Below are positions 48,926 through 58,982 of a stretch of DNA of 64,000 bases, one piece after another. Position 1 is the first letter of the stretch. Each line of letters opens with the position of its first letter. This DNA is from Nitrospirota bacterium (GTDB taxonomy: Bacteria > Nitrospirota > Nitrospiria > Nitrospirales > NS-4): the NCBI GenBank assembly GCA_005877815.1, contig VBOG01000107.1, forward strand, positions 53,922-117,921, read 5' to 3'. Below the pieces are notes generated by a model. That model searched no databases and was not told the DNA's origin. It saw nothing but the letters and a program-made list of their open reading frames with translations. The position numbers were made by a program, and so were the translations under genes.

Positions 48926-50493
48926 CTGCCATGGCCGACATCGTCTTAATCAATCCGCGTTTCGAGATTTCCTTCTGGGGTCTGGAACATGTCCTGCCGA
49001 TCATGGGGAAAAGAGCCAACATGCCGGTGGGCAGCTTGCCGCTGCTGGCGGCTTTGACGCCGGCGCCGCACCAGGTGACGCTGATCGATGAGAATGTCGA
49101 GGCCATCGACTTCGAGCGCGTGGCCCGGGCGGACATTGTCGGGCTGACCGGGCAGATCGTGCAGCGTTTTCGCATGCGCGAGATCCTGGCCGAGCTCAAG
49201 GATCGCGGTGCCTGCACGATCGTGGGCGGGTCATGGGTCAGCGTGCAGGAGGACTACTTTGAAGGCCTCGCCGACGTCATTTTCGTGGGCGAGGCGGATG
49301 AGAGCTGGCCGCGCTTCTTGCGGGAGTGGGAACAGGGCCGGCACCAGGGTCGCTACCAGCAAGCCCAGCAGACCGACATGAGTACCGTGCCGACGCCGCG
49401 CTTCGACCTCTTGAAGATGCAGCACTACCTGTTCGGCAGCGTGCAGTTCTCACGCGGCTGTCCCTTCAAGTGCGAGTTCTGCGATATCCCGATCAACTTC
49501 GGCCACCGTCCGCGGCTCAAAACTTCCGCCCAGATGATGGCCGAGCTGGATGCCCTGCGCGCCCAGAACACCGACATCGTCTTCATCGTCGATGACAACC
49601 TGATCGGCAACAAGAAAGCCATCAAGGTGCTGCTCCGCGACCTGATTGACTACCAGCGAGACCACGGGTATTTCTTTCACTTCTTCACCGACACGTCCCT
49701 GGACCTGGCCGAGGATGCCGAGCTGATGGACCTGATGGCCCAGGCCAATATCGTGGCTGTCTTCATCGGCATCGAAAGTCCGAACGAGGACTCCTTGCGT
49801 GAGACCAAGAAGTTTCAGAACGTCCGTGCCGGCGGCTCGATGCTGGAAAAGGTCTGGCGCATCCAGGAGGCGGGCATGGAGGTGATGTCCGGCATGATCC
49901 TGGGTTTCGACCACGACAACGCCGGCATCTTCGAGGCCCAGCTCGAATTCATGACGCGGGCCCGCATCGTGGATACTTCGGTCGGCATGCTCTATGCCAT
50001 CCCGAAGACGCCTTTGCATGCCCGCCTGGCCGCCGAAGGACGCCTCGACCCGCAAGACGATTCCGAATTCGGCACCAATGCCATCCCCTTGAAGATGAGC
50101 CGTGAAGAGCTGCGGGACGGCTACATCAAGGTGATCAGCGATCTGTACGAGCCCAAGGCGTTCTTCGGCAGGCTGGAAGATCTGGTGCTGCATGGCCACC
50201 TGGACTATGGCAGGGCCGTGAGACGCTACTGGCGCGGCCATCCCCGGGCCTGGTTCAAGACCCAGGCCAAGAACCTGGTCCGTTCTCTTGTGCTGTACCA
50301 GCGTTTGATGTGGGGCATTCCGGAAGGTTCGCTGCGCCGCGAATACCGCCGCCGACTCGGCCGCCTTTTACAGTTCAGCCGCAATCCCAGTCTTTTCCTG
50401 ATGTATGTCATCAAATGTGGCTTGCACTACCACCAGTACACCCGTGCCAGCCAAATGGCTGCTGGCGTGAGCCGGCCGTTGATAGGGGCCTAA
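48922..50493 (+). CDS. cobalamin-binding radical SAM enzyme (DUF4070-type)
   Basis: FSRGCPFKCEFCDIP (CxxxCxxC); N-terminal B12-binding-like domain VGLTGQIVQRFRMREILAELKDRG; VGEADESW. Start TTG 48922 or ATG 48931. Confidence 0.85.
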   Translation: MTAMADIVLINPRFEISFWGLEHVLPIMGKRANMPVGSLPLLAALTPAPHQVTLIDENVEAIDFERVARADIVGLTGQIVQRFRMREILAELKDRGACTIVGGSWVSVQEDYFEGLADVIFVGEADESWPRFLREWEQGRHQGRYQQAQQTDMSTVPTPRFDLLKMQHYLFGSVQFSRGCPFKCEFCDIPINFGHRPRLKTSAQMMAELDALRAQNTDIVFIVDDNLIGNKKAIKVLLRDLIDYQRDHGYFFHFFTDTSLDLAEDAELMDLMAQANIVAVFIGIESPNEDSLRETKKFQNVRAGGSMLEKVWRIQEAGMEVMSGMILGFDHDNAGIFEAQLEFMTRARIVDTSVGMLYAIPKTPLHARLAAEGRLDPQDDSEFGTNAIPLKMSREELRDGYIKVISDLYEPKAFFGRLEDLVLHGHLDYGRAVRRYWRGHPRAWFKTQAKNLVRSLVLYQRLMWGIPEGSLRREYRRRLGRLLQFSRNPSLFLMYVIKCGLHYHQYTRASQMAAGVSRPLIGA

Positions 50494-50501
50494 CTCTCGT
50501 C

Positions 50502-51737
50502 ATGATGGATAAGCACCGGCGCATCGTCATCACCGGCATCGGCCTCACGGCCCCGAATGGCAATACGTTGGACGCCTTTCGCGCGAGTCTGTTGAAGGGC
50601 GTTTCGGGCGTCGTTCCGTTTGAGACCCGTTATATGGGGAAGGTGCTCGCCGGCGTCTGCACATACGATCCGTTGAAGTATCAGATGAAGAAAGAAGTGC
50701 GGCGCGGGACGCGGGCGGGATCCATCGCCATCTATTGTTCCCGTGAAGCCATGGCGGATTCCAAGCTGGATTTCGTATCGTTCGACAAAAGTCGCGTCGG
50801 CGTCTATCTCGGCATCACGGAGCACGGCAACGTCGAGACCGAGAACGAAATCTACAACATCAGCCAATTCAACTACGATACCAAGTTCTGGTCGCATCAC
50901 CACAATCCCCGAACCGTCGCCAATTCTTCGGCGGGCGAGGTGACATTGAACATGGGCATCACCGGTCCGCACTATACGATCGGTGCCGCCTGCGCCGCGG
51001 GGAATGCCGGCGTGATCCAGGGGGCGCAGATGCTGCTGCTCGGCGAGGTCGACATCGCACTGGCCGGCGGCGTCTCCGAGAGCATCCATACATTCGGGAT
51101 CTTCGCCAGCTTCGCCAGCCAGGGAGCGTTGGCATCCCATCCCGACCCCGCCAAGGCCTCGCGGCCCTTTGATCGCGACCGGAACGGCATCGTCTGCTCG
51201 GAAGGCGGCTGTGTGTACGTGCTGGAGCGCCTCGACCATGCCGAAGCGCGGGGCGCCCAAATCTATGGAGAGATCATCGGCTATCACATCAATTCCGACG
51301 CGACGGATTTTGTGCTTCCCAATGCGGAACGGCACATCGAGTGCATGCGGACTGCGCTCAAGAAAGCCGGGCTCGGCCCGCAGGACATTGACGTTGTCAG
51401 CACGCATGCCACGGCCACCCCGCTGGGGGATATCCAGGAATGCATCGCGCTCCGGACGGTCTTTGCCGACTGCCTGAATACGCACTTCAACAATACGAAG
51501 AGCTTCATTGGTCATGCCATGGGCGCGGCCGGTGCCTTGGAGCTGGCGGGCAATCTCCCCTCCTTCGACGACGGCCTGATCCATCACACCATCAATGTGG
51601 ACCATCTCGACCCAGACTGTGCGCTGGACAATTTGGTCTTGCACGAGCCGAGGCGGGTGCGGCATGTCACCTACGTACTGAACAATTCCTCCGGCATGCT
51701 GGGAATCAACTCCGTGGTGGTTGTAAAACGCGTGTAA
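50502..51737 (+). CDS. beta-ketoacyl-ACP synthase (FabF-like)
   Basis: Catalytic triad retained: IGAACAAGNAG (Cys), STHATATPLGD (His), SFIGHAMGAAGALE (His). Confidence 0.92.
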   Translation: MMDKHRRIVITGIGLTAPNGNTLDAFRASLLKGVSGVVPFETRYMGKVLAGVCTYDPLKYQMKKEVRRGTRAGSIAIYCSREAMADSKLDFVSFDKSRVGVYLGITEHGNVETENEIYNISQFNYDTKFWSHHHNPRTVANSSAGEVTLNMGITGPHYTIGAACAAGNAGVIQGAQMLLLGEVDIALAGGVSESIHTFGIFASFASQGALASHPDPAKASRPFDRDRNGIVCSEGGCVYVLERLDHAEARGAQIYGEIIGYHINSDATDFVLPNAERHIECMRTALKKAGLGPQDIDVVSTHATATPLGDIQECIALRTVFADCLNTHFNNTKSFIGHAMGAAGALELAGNLPSFDDGLIHHTINVDHLDPDCALDNLVLHEPRRVRHVTYVLNNSSGMLGINSVVVVKRV

Positions 51738-51793
51738 ATCGTGTATTTTTTGACGCCGATTGTGACCAGCGAAAACGTCGGGGAAGTCGACTG

Positions 51794-52045
51794 ATGACCA
51801 ATGACCAGATCAAGCACGCGGTGCTGCAGATTATCGCTGTCATCGCACCGGATGAAGATCTGAGTCACGTGAAGAGCGATGTCGCGTTGAGGGATCAGTT
51901 GGAACTGGATTCCATGGATTTCCTCGACATCGTGATGGAATTGCGCAAGCGGTACGGGGTCGAGGTGCCGGAAGGCGATTATGGACAACTCGCCAGCCTC
52001 GACAGTTGCGTCATCTATCTCGCCCCGAAGCTCAAAGACAAGTAA
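51794..52045 (+). CDS. acyl carrier protein
   Basis: 83 aa; phosphopantetheine site LELDSMDFLDIVMEL. Confidence 0.9.
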   Translation: MTNDQIKHAVLQIIAVIAPDEDLSHVKSDVALRDQLELDSMDFLDIVMELRKRYGVEVPEGDYGQLASLDSCVIYLAPKLKDK

Positions 52046-52118
52046 TCGTCTCTCGCTCCGTCTTTCCGACGTTCTCTCAGCTGTGAGCGCCCACGAATTT
52101 CGGTATAATCCAGCCGCC

Positions 52119-53519
52119 ATGGCCCAGACTCACTACGATGTCATCATCATCGGCGCGGGGATGTCCGGCATGGCGGCAGGCATCAGGCTGGCATATTTCG
52201 ACAAGTCCGTCTGCGTGTTGGAGCGGCACTATGCCGCGGGTGGGCTCAATTCCTTCTACGCATTGGACGGGCATCAATTCGATGTCGGCCTTCATGCCAT
52301 GACGAATTACGTCCGGCCCGGCACGCGCGGCGCTCCCCTCACGAAAATCTTTCGCCAATTGCGCTTGACGCCGGAGGATTTCGGATTGGCGCCGCAGCAT
52401 CATTCCGAGGTGCGCTTCCCGGGCAAGACGCTCCGTTTCAACAACGACTTTAGATGTTTCGTCCAGGACGTCGTCGACAACTTCCCCGCACAGGCTGACC
52501 ACTTTGTCAGGCTGGTGAAGCACATCCAGGAATACGACGAACTGGACCTCGAGGCGCCGCCGCGTTCAGGGAGAGCGGTCGTCTCCTCCTTCCTCAGCGA
52601 CCCTTTGCTGACGGACATGATCTTCTGCCCCCTGATGATTTATGGGAATGCTCAGGAGCGCGACATGGAATTCGGCCAGTTCGTCGTGATGTTCAAGAGC
52701 ATCTTCTGCGAAGGCCTCGGCCGCCCGCGGGAAGGCGTGCGGCGTATCATCACCGCGCTCCGACGAAAACTACGTGAGGTCGGCGGGACCGTCCGGATGA
52801 AATGCGGCGTCCAGGCACTGAATGCCGAAGGCACGCGGATCACCTCGGTGACCTTGGATACCGGCGAGATCCTCACTGCCAACACGATCCTCTCGTCGGC
52901 GGGATATGTGGAAACGATGCGCCTCTGCGGAACAGACCATGCCACGCTGGCTCCGATGGAAGGCCGGCTGTCCTTCGTGGAGATTATCTCCATCCTCGAC
53001 CAGCCGATGAAACACCTCGGCCACGACGCCACCATCATCTTTTACAATACCGGCAAGGAGTTTCATTACGAGACGCCGAAGAACCTGGTCGACGCGCGCA
53101 GCGGCGTCATCTGCTGCCCCGACAACTTCCTCTTCGACAAGCCGCTTCCGGAAAGCATGATCCGGCTGACCTGCCTCGCGAACTTCGACGGCTGGAACGC
53201 GCTTGACGAACCGGCCTACCTTCGAGCCAAGACGGAGTGGCTTCCGAAGATCCAGCAGGAAGTGCTACACTTCATCCCCGATTTCAGACACCATGTCGTC
53301 TACACCGATTTCTTTACGCCGCGGACCATCCAGAAATGGACGGGGCATCTCAATGGCGCAGTGTACGGCGCTCCCGAGAAGCTGAAAACCGGAAAGACTC
53401 CCATTGAGAACCTCTTCATCTGCGGCACAGATCAAGGTTTCCTCGGCATCGTCGGAGCCATGCTGAGCGGCATCTCCATGGCCAATCTTCACGTGTTGAA
53501 AAGAGCCCATGCCCGCTGA
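52119..53519 (+). CDS. phytoene desaturase/RetSat-like FAD-dependent oxidoreductase (copy 1)
   Basis: [56 protein letters not shown]-terminal [22 protein letters not shown]. Confidence 0.85.
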   Translation: MAQTHYDVIIIGAGMSGMAAGIRLAYFDKSVCVLERHYAAGGLNSFYALDGHQFDVGLHAMTNYVRPGTRGAPLTKIFRQLRLTPEDFGLAPQHHSEVRFPGKTLRFNNDFRCFVQDVVDNFPAQADHFVRLVKHIQEYDELDLEAPPRSGRAVVSSFLSDPLLTDMIFCPLMIYGNAQERDMEFGQFVVMFKSIFCEGLGRPREGVRRIITALRRKLREVGGTVRMKCGVQALNAEGTRITSVTLDTGEILTANTILSSAGYVETMRLCGTDHATLAPMEGRLSFVEIISILDQPMKHLGHDATIIFYNTGKEFHYETPKNLVDARSGVICCPDNFLFDKPLPESMIRLTCLANFDGWNALDEPAYLRAKTEWLPKIQQEVLHFIPDFRHHVVYTDFFTPRTIQKWTGHLNGAVYGAPEKLKTGKTPIENLFICGTDQGFLGIVGAMLSGISMANLHVLKRAHAR

Positions 53520-54963
53520 CTGGCTGAAAGACGTCAAACACGACTACGACGTGATCGTCATCGGCTCGGGATTGGCGGGCCTGACGGCAGCCAACCGCCT
53601 GGCCACCTGCGGCTATTCCGTGCTGCTGCTCGAGCACCATTATAATTTCGGCGGCATGGCCACCTGGTTCAAACGCCGGGGCAACCACATCTTCGACATT
53701 TCCCTGCATGGCTTTCCGATCGGCATGGTGAAAACATGCCGCAAGTACTGGTCGGCCGACATCGCCGATTCCATCGTGCAGATCAAGGGCATCCGCTTCG
53801 ATAACCCGCAGTTCTCCTTCACCACCACCTTTGACAGGACCGACTTCACCGACAAGCTCGTCACCTATTTCAAGATCCCGCCGGCCACGGTGGAGGCCTT
53901 CTTTCAGTTTGCCCGGAGCATGAATTTCTACGACGATCAGGCGATGACGACTCGCGATCTGTTCCAGAAATACTTTCCCGGCCGTCACGACCTGTGGCGT
54001 CTGCTGATGGAACCCATCGCGTATGCCAATGGTTCGACGCTCGACGATCCGGCTATCACCTTCGGCATCGTCTTTTCGAATTTCATGAACAAGGGTGTGT
54101 ACACGTTTCAAGGCGGCACCGACAAGCTCATCATGAAGATGAAAGCCACGCTGAAGGCCCACGGGGTCGACTTGCGCCACCATGCGCTGGTGGAAAAAGT
54201 GCTGATTGAAAAGGAACGGGTCGCCGGCGTCGTGTGCAACGGGCGCACGATCCGTGCGAAGGCGGTCCTCTCCAACGCCAACCTGACCGCCACGATTCAT
54301 TCCCTGGTCGGCGACGAGTATTTCGGGTCGGACTTCATCCGGGAAGCCAGAGCCGTCCGGCTGAACAGCAGCAGCTGCCAGGTGTACATGGGGATCCGCA
54401 AAGGGGAGACGATCCCCAACATCGGCGATCTGTTCTTCACCTCCTCCCACCCGGTGTTTGACTCCGAGGCGCTGAACGCCATGGACGTGACCAGCCGCAC
54501 CTACTCCCTCTACTACCCGGACACGCGCCCGGGGTCGGACCGCTACGCCATCGTGTGTTCGACGAACGCCAACTACAGGGATTGGGCCGCGTTGAACGAG
54601 GATGCGTACCGACGGGAAAAAGAGCGGCTCATCGAAGGCGTCGTCGCCACGCTCGAGAAATATCTTCCCGGCGTTCACGGCAAAATCGATCATCTTGAAG
54701 CCTCGACGCCCCGCACCTTCGAGCACTACACCCGGCATGTCAACGGAGCGTCGTTCGGCACCAAGTTCGAGGGGCTGAAGGTCAGCCAGAATCTTCCCAA
54801 ACAAATCAGCGGACTCTTTCATGCAGGATCCGTCGGCATCATCATGTCCGGCTGGCTCGGCGCCATCAACTATGGGGTGATCGTCGCGAACGAGATGGAC
54901 AAACATCTGCGGCAGGCCACGGGGTGTATGGTTCAGTCTCCGGCCATGGCGACCCATGAGTAG
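53509..54963 (+). CDS. phytoene desaturase/RetSat-like FAD-dependent oxidoreductase (copy 2)
   Basis: [77 protein letters not shown]. Confidence 0.85.
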   Translation: MPADWLKDVKHDYDVIVIGSGLAGLTAANRLATCGYSVLLLEHHYNFGGMATWFKRRGNHIFDISLHGFPIGMVKTCRKYWSADIADSIVQIKGIRFDNPQFSFTTTFDRTDFTDKLVTYFKIPPATVEAFFQFARSMNFYDDQAMTTRDLFQKYFPGRHDLWRLLMEPIAYANGSTLDDPAITFGIVFSNFMNKGVYTFQGGTDKLIMKMKATLKAHGVDLRHHALVEKVLIEKERVAGVVCNGRTIRAKAVLSNANLTATIHSLVGDEYFGSDFIREARAVRLNSSSCQVYMGIRKGETIPNIGDLFFTSSHPVFDSEALNAMDVTSRTYSLYYPDTRPGSDRYAIVCSTNANYRDWAALNEDAYRREKERLIEGVVATLEKYLPGVHGKIDHLEASTPRTFEHYTRHVNGASFGTKFEGLKVSQNLPKQISGLFHAGSVGIIMSGWLGAINYGVIVANEMDKHLRQATGCMVQSPAMATHE

Positions 54964-55708
54964 GGCGAGCTTCGACTACAGCAGTCAGACGATCGTCGTG
55001 ACCGGAGGCACCCGCGGGATCGGCCGCGCGATTTCCCGGCGGTTCCTCGACGCAGGGGCAACGGTGGTGGCGACCTACACCGCCAACCGCGATGCCGCGG
55101 ACGAGTTCAAGACGTCAGCTGGGCCTGCCGCCGACCGGTTGCATCTGAGGAAATTTGAGGTCGAGGATTACGCGCAGGCGAAGGCGTTTTATGCCTATCT
55201 CGAAAAAGAACACAAACACTTCACCGTGCTGATCAACAACTCGGGCATCCGGAGGGATTCGGTCCTTGCGATGATGCCGCTGGACGACTGGCAAAAGGTG
55301 CTGGACGTCAACCTCACCGGCGCGTTCAACATGTCCAAGTTGGCCGTCCTGATGTTCATGGCCAATCGGTATGGCCGCATCATCACGATCACGTCCCCCT
55401 CAGGACGTTTCGGGTTCGAGGGGCAGGCCAATTACGCCGCCTCCAAGGCCGGATTGGTCGCGATGACCCGCTCGCTCTCGAAAGAAGTCGCGTCTCGCGG
55501 TATCACCGTGAACTGCGTCTCGCCGGGGCTTATTGACACGGACTTCATCGCGGATCTCCCCGACAAGTTGCGCAAGGAATATCTCGCCGCCATTCCCCTG
55601 AAGCGTTTCGGCACCCCGGACGAAGTGGCGGCCAGCGTGCTCTTCCTTGCATCGCGCGATGCGGACTACATCACCGGCTCGGTCCTCTCGGTTGACGGAG
55701 GCATGTAG
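54956..55708 (+). CDS. 3-oxoacyl-ACP reductase (FabG-like SDR)
   Basis: [57 protein letters not shown]. Confidence 0.9.
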   Translation: MSRASFDYSSQTIVVTGGTRGIGRAISRRFLDAGATVVATYTANRDAADEFKTSAGPAADRLHLRKFEVEDYAQAKAFYAYLEKEHKHFTVLINNSGIRRDSVLAMMPLDDWQKVLDVNLTGAFNMSKLAVLMFMANRYGRIITITSPSGRFGFEGQANYAASKAGLVAMTRSLSKEVASRGITVNCVSPGLIDTDFIADLPDKLRKEYLAAIPLKRFGTPDEVAASVLFLASRDADYITGSVLSVDGGM

Positions 55709-56185
55709 GTGGCGCCCCGTGACCACGTCAACGAAGCCCTGGCGCTGATTCCCCATCGCCCGCCGTTTCTTTTTCTCGATGAGATCCTCGAGCGAAGCAC
55801 CACCCGCATCAAGGCACTCAAGACGCTCGATCCTGAGGAACCATACCTGACCGGACATTTTCCCGGCCATCCCATCATGCCTGGCGTCTTGCTGTGCGAG
55901 TGTATCTTCCAAGCCGGGGCGGCACTCCTTTTCGGTCGGGGGACGATCCCATCAGGCACGGTCCCGGTACTGGCGAAAATCCAGAACGCCCGGTTTCGCA
56001 GGCCGGTGAGGCCCGGTGCTCGCCTCGTGATCGAGGCGGAGATTAGCGAAGAAATCGCGAACGCCGTCATTATGAAAGGCGCCATCACGGTTGATGGACA
56101 CAATGTGCTGCGCACCGAGTTCATCGTGACCATGGCATCGCTCGGCGCGCCGCTCGATGAGCCGAGGAACGGGAGCCTGCCATGA
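55709..56185 (+). CDS. 3-hydroxyacyl-ACP dehydratase (FabZ-like)
   Basis: [42 protein letters not shown] with catalytic His and Glu. Confidence 0.9.
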   Translation: MAPRDHVNEALALIPHRPPFLFLDEILERSTTRIKALKTLDPEEPYLTGHFPGHPIMPGVLLCECIFQAGAALLFGRGTIPSGTVPVLAKIQNARFRRPVRPGARLVIEAEISEEIANAVIMKGAITVDGHNVLRTEFIVTMASLGAPLDEPRNGSLP

Positions 56186-56985
56186 GCTTTCTCGGGTTGG
56201 AGGGCAAAACCATCGTCGTGTTCGGCGTGGCCAACAAGAAATCGGTGGCCTTCCATATCGGCCAGGTACTGGATGAGGCAGGCGCCAAGGTGGTCTATGT
56301 GGTGCGCTCCAAAGAACGAAAAGATACGGTGGCCCGGCTGTTGCCGGACGCGGAGATCCACGTCTGCGACGTCGAACGCGAACACGACATTGTGGCCGTG
56401 GCGGCGGACATCATGCCGGCACATCCGGTCATCCATGGGCTCGTGCATTCCATCGCCTTCGCCGACTATCACGGCGGCCTGAAGGCGTTCCATGAGACCG
56501 ATCGCAAGGCCTTCCTCCAGTCGGTAGACATCTCCTGCTACTCGCTGATCGCCATCGCCAAGGCCTTCAAATCTCATCTGGCGCCGGACGCCTCGGTGGT
56601 CACGATCTCCATCTCCACAACAAGGATGGCGGCTGAAAACTACGGCTTCATGGGACCCGTCAAGGCGGCGCTCGATTCGACCATCTGTTTTCTCGCCAAG
56701 TCCTTCAGCGGCTCCTCCCATGTGCGCTTCAATTCAGTCAACCCGGGGCTGCTGAAGACGTCGGCGTCAGCGGGCATCCCAGGCTATGCCGATGACTATC
56801 TCTACGCCGAACGCCTGACGCTCCGAAAGAAAGGCGTGACGACCAGGGAAGTCGCACATGCCGCGGCGTTCCTGCTCAGCGAACGCTCGTCGGGCATCAA
56901 TGCGCAGGGCATCGTCCTCGATGCGGGGATGTCGGTGAATTACTTCGACAAGGAGCTGATCAAGCGGGCGATGAGGCCTGAGTGA
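56182..56985 (+). CDS. enoyl-ACP reductase (FabI-like)
   Basis: [31 protein letters not shown] (Tyr-x6-Lys); [16 protein letters not shown]. Confidence 0.87.
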   Translation: MSFLGLEGKTIVVFGVANKKSVAFHIGQVLDEAGAKVVYVVRSKERKDTVARLLPDAEIHVCDVEREHDIVAVAADIMPAHPVIHGLVHSIAFADYHGGLKAFHETDRKAFLQSVDISCYSLIAIAKAFKSHLAPDASVVTISISTTRMAAENYGFMGPVKAALDSTICFLAKSFSGSSHVRFNSVNPGLLKTSASAGIPGYADDYLYAERLTLRKKGVTTREVAHAAAFLLSERSSGINAQGIVLDAGMSVNYFDKELIKRAMRPE

Positions 56986-57933
56986 ATGCGCGGCCTGGCC
57001 CTTCTTCTCGTCTTCGTATCGAGCTTCTTCTATCCCGCCGCACTTCTCTCCGCCGATGATGTGCCACTCGGTTTTCAACCGTGGCAGATTGTTGAGACCA
57101 AAACGGGTCACGTCGTCACCTTCGACGACCTATTGACGCAGGTCAATGGCGCGGACGTCGTCTACCTCGGGGAGGAACACCGGAACGCCGCCCATATCGA
57201 GTCTGCGATCAAGGTTCTTCACGGGCTTGTAGCCCGCCACCGGCGTCCCATTGTGGCGATGGAGATGTTCGGCTGGGACGGCCAGACGACCCTGGATCGC
57301 TACCTGAATGACCCGAAGATGTCCAAGGAAAACTTCATGCATGACGCGCGCTGGAAGGAGAACTGGGGAGGCGACTACTCTGACTACGCGCCACTAGTCA
57401 ACCTGGCGCGTGACCGGGGATTACCGCTGCTCGCGTTAAACCCACCGCGACCCCTGGTCCGGCGAGTCGCAAAGGAGGGGCTGGCCAATGTTAAGGACGA
57501 CTCCGATATGACGCGGTGGGGCATGCGTGACGAGGTCTTGTACGAAGACGGCGCCTATCATGACATCATTCTCAAACAGCTTCGTTCCTGCCATACGGGC
57601 CTTGCCGATGAGGCGTACCAACGGATCTACCAGGCGTCCGTGTTCCGGGATGAAGGCATGGCGAAGACGATCTCGCAAGCCCTGCATCGACTGTCCGAGG
57701 GCGGCGGTCCCATCGTCAGCTACACGGGGGGAGGCCACATTCAGTACGGCTTACCGGTCCCCAACCGCGTGGCGAGAAAAGAGCGTCGGCCGGTGCGCCA
57801 AATCACCGTCTATCTTCAGGGCTTCGATCCAACGCGGACAGAAGAGATTCACGCGCTCTTGCGGGAAGGCATTGCGGACTACGTCTGGCTGACGCCGCTC
57901 AGCACGCACGGCCCTTCCGGACGGTGCCTGTAA
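56986..57933 (+). CDS. ChaN-family putative heme/iron-binding protein
   Basis: ADVVYLGEEHRNAAHIESAIKVLHGL, IVAMEMFGWDGQTTLDRYL, GGPIVSYTGGGHIQYGLPVPNRV; signal peptide. Confidence 0.8.
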   Translation: MRGLALLLVFVSSFFYPAALLSADDVPLGFQPWQIVETKTGHVVTFDDLLTQVNGADVVYLGEEHRNAAHIESAIKVLHGLVARHRRPIVAMEMFGWDGQTTLDRYLNDPKMSKENFMHDARWKENWGGDYSDYAPLVNLARDRGLPLLALNPPRPLVRRVAKEGLANVKDDSDMTRWGMRDEVLYEDGAYHDIILKQLRSCHTGLADEAYQRIYQASVFRDEGMAKTISQALHRLSEGGGPIVSYTGGGHIQYGLPVPNRVARKERRPVRQITVYLQGFDPTRTEEIHALLREGIADYVWLTPLSTHGPSGRCL

Positions 57934-57975
57934 CGACTGTTTTGCCGATCTTCGGCGAGGAAGTCGACCGTCGTA

Positions 57976-58977
57976 TTAATAATAGGTCGCGAGCTGGATG
58001 ACTTGCTGGACGCTGCGAAGGTCGAAATGGCCAGCCTCGGCGAAGATCATGAGATGCGAGAGGGTTTCTTCATGCGGCTTCTGCTCGTGATAGTACCGCG
58101 GGTGGGTCATGCTTTCATAGACGTCGGCGACCGCAAGGATGCGGGCAAATTCACCGAGGGGCGGGCCCTTTTTCTTCGCCGGATACCCCATCCCATCCAA
58201 CCGCTCATGGTGATCCAGCACTGCCTCAATGACCGCTTCCGGAATCCCCGGCGTGAGATTGAGAACATCCGCGCCGTACTCCGGATGGCGCTGCAGGAGA
58301 TCGTGATCCTCCTGGGTCAAATTTAATTTCGTGAGCACGTCCTCCGGGATGCGCGCGTGTCCGATATCGTGCATGACAGCCGCCGTGCCGAGATCCATCA
58401 GCCGCTCATCAGAAAATCTCCGCATGATGCCCATGGACAGGACCATCTTGGCAATGTTGACGCAATGCGCAAAGGCAAACCGGTCGGCTTCCTGCACTTT
58501 GGCGAGATGTTTCAACCCCACCGGTTTTTTTGCGAGCGACACGATGATTTCATTGACCAGCTTCATCACGCGGTCGACGTTGATCGCTTTTCCCGCCCTG
58601 GCGAGGGCCATGCTCTCCTGTACCGTAGACTCCGCTTCACGCTGGAGTTTCGCGGCCGTCTCTAACCGCGCCTGATAGTCATCGTCCTTGGGCTCGGGTT
58701 CCTTCTCTTCGAACGGCGCGATTTCCGCGTAGACCGCTCCGCAGGATTGGAGCTTATACAGCTCATTCTGGGTGCGAATCATCATGCCGGGACCGTCGAA
58801 CATGCTGCTAAAGACGCAGGGCCTGTCCAGCGAATAGATCGTCATCCCGATGCGAAGGCGCAGGGCAAGGATTTTCTGTTTCTCTCGTGTATCGGCGTTC
58901 AGAGGCGTTAGTCTCCCAGGTCCGTGGCTGGCCCCTATTTTATCCTGTCTTTTCCGTACGTCAAGACTCTTCGACAT
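57976..58977 (-). CDS. HD-GYP domain phosphodiesterase-like protein
   Basis: AAVMHDIGHARIPEDVL; HHERLDGMGYP; AVADVYESMTHPRYY. Confidence 0.87.
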   Translation of the reverse strand: MSKSLDVRKRQDKIGASHGPGRLTPLNADTREKQKILALRLRIGMTIYSLDRPCVFSSMFDGPGMMIRTQNELYKLQSCGAVYAEIAPFEEKEPEPKDDDYQARLETAAKLQREAESTVQESMALARAGKAINVDRVMKLVNEIIVSLAKKPVGLKHLAKVQEADRFAFAHCVNIAKMVLSMGIMRRFSDERLMDLGTAAVMHDIGHARIPEDVLTKLNLTQEDHDLLQRHPEYGADVLNLTPGIPEAVIEAVLDHHERLDGMGYPAKKKGPPLGEFARILAVADVYESMTHPRYYHEQKPHEETLSHLMIFAEAGHFDLRSVQQVIQLATYY

Positions 58978-58982
58978 TAAAG

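Noticed and set aside
50490-51665. 391-aa ORF antisense to the KAS gene
   Set aside because: Shadow ORF; the sense frame carries the full KAS catalytic triad.
52104-52109. TATAAT box just upstream of the first CrtI-like gene as an internal promoter
   Set aside because: No convincing -35 element and only about 10 nt from the ATG; could be chance, so not listed as a promoter.
53416-54957. 513-aa ORF antisense to the second CrtI-like gene
   Set aside because: The sense frame has clear FAD-protein motifs; the antisense frame is low-complexity His/Asp/Val-rich, typical of shadow ORFs in GC-rich DNA.
55666-56721. 351-aa ORF antisense to fabG/fabZ/fabI-like genes
   Set aside because: Spans three sense genes with intact active sites; spurious.
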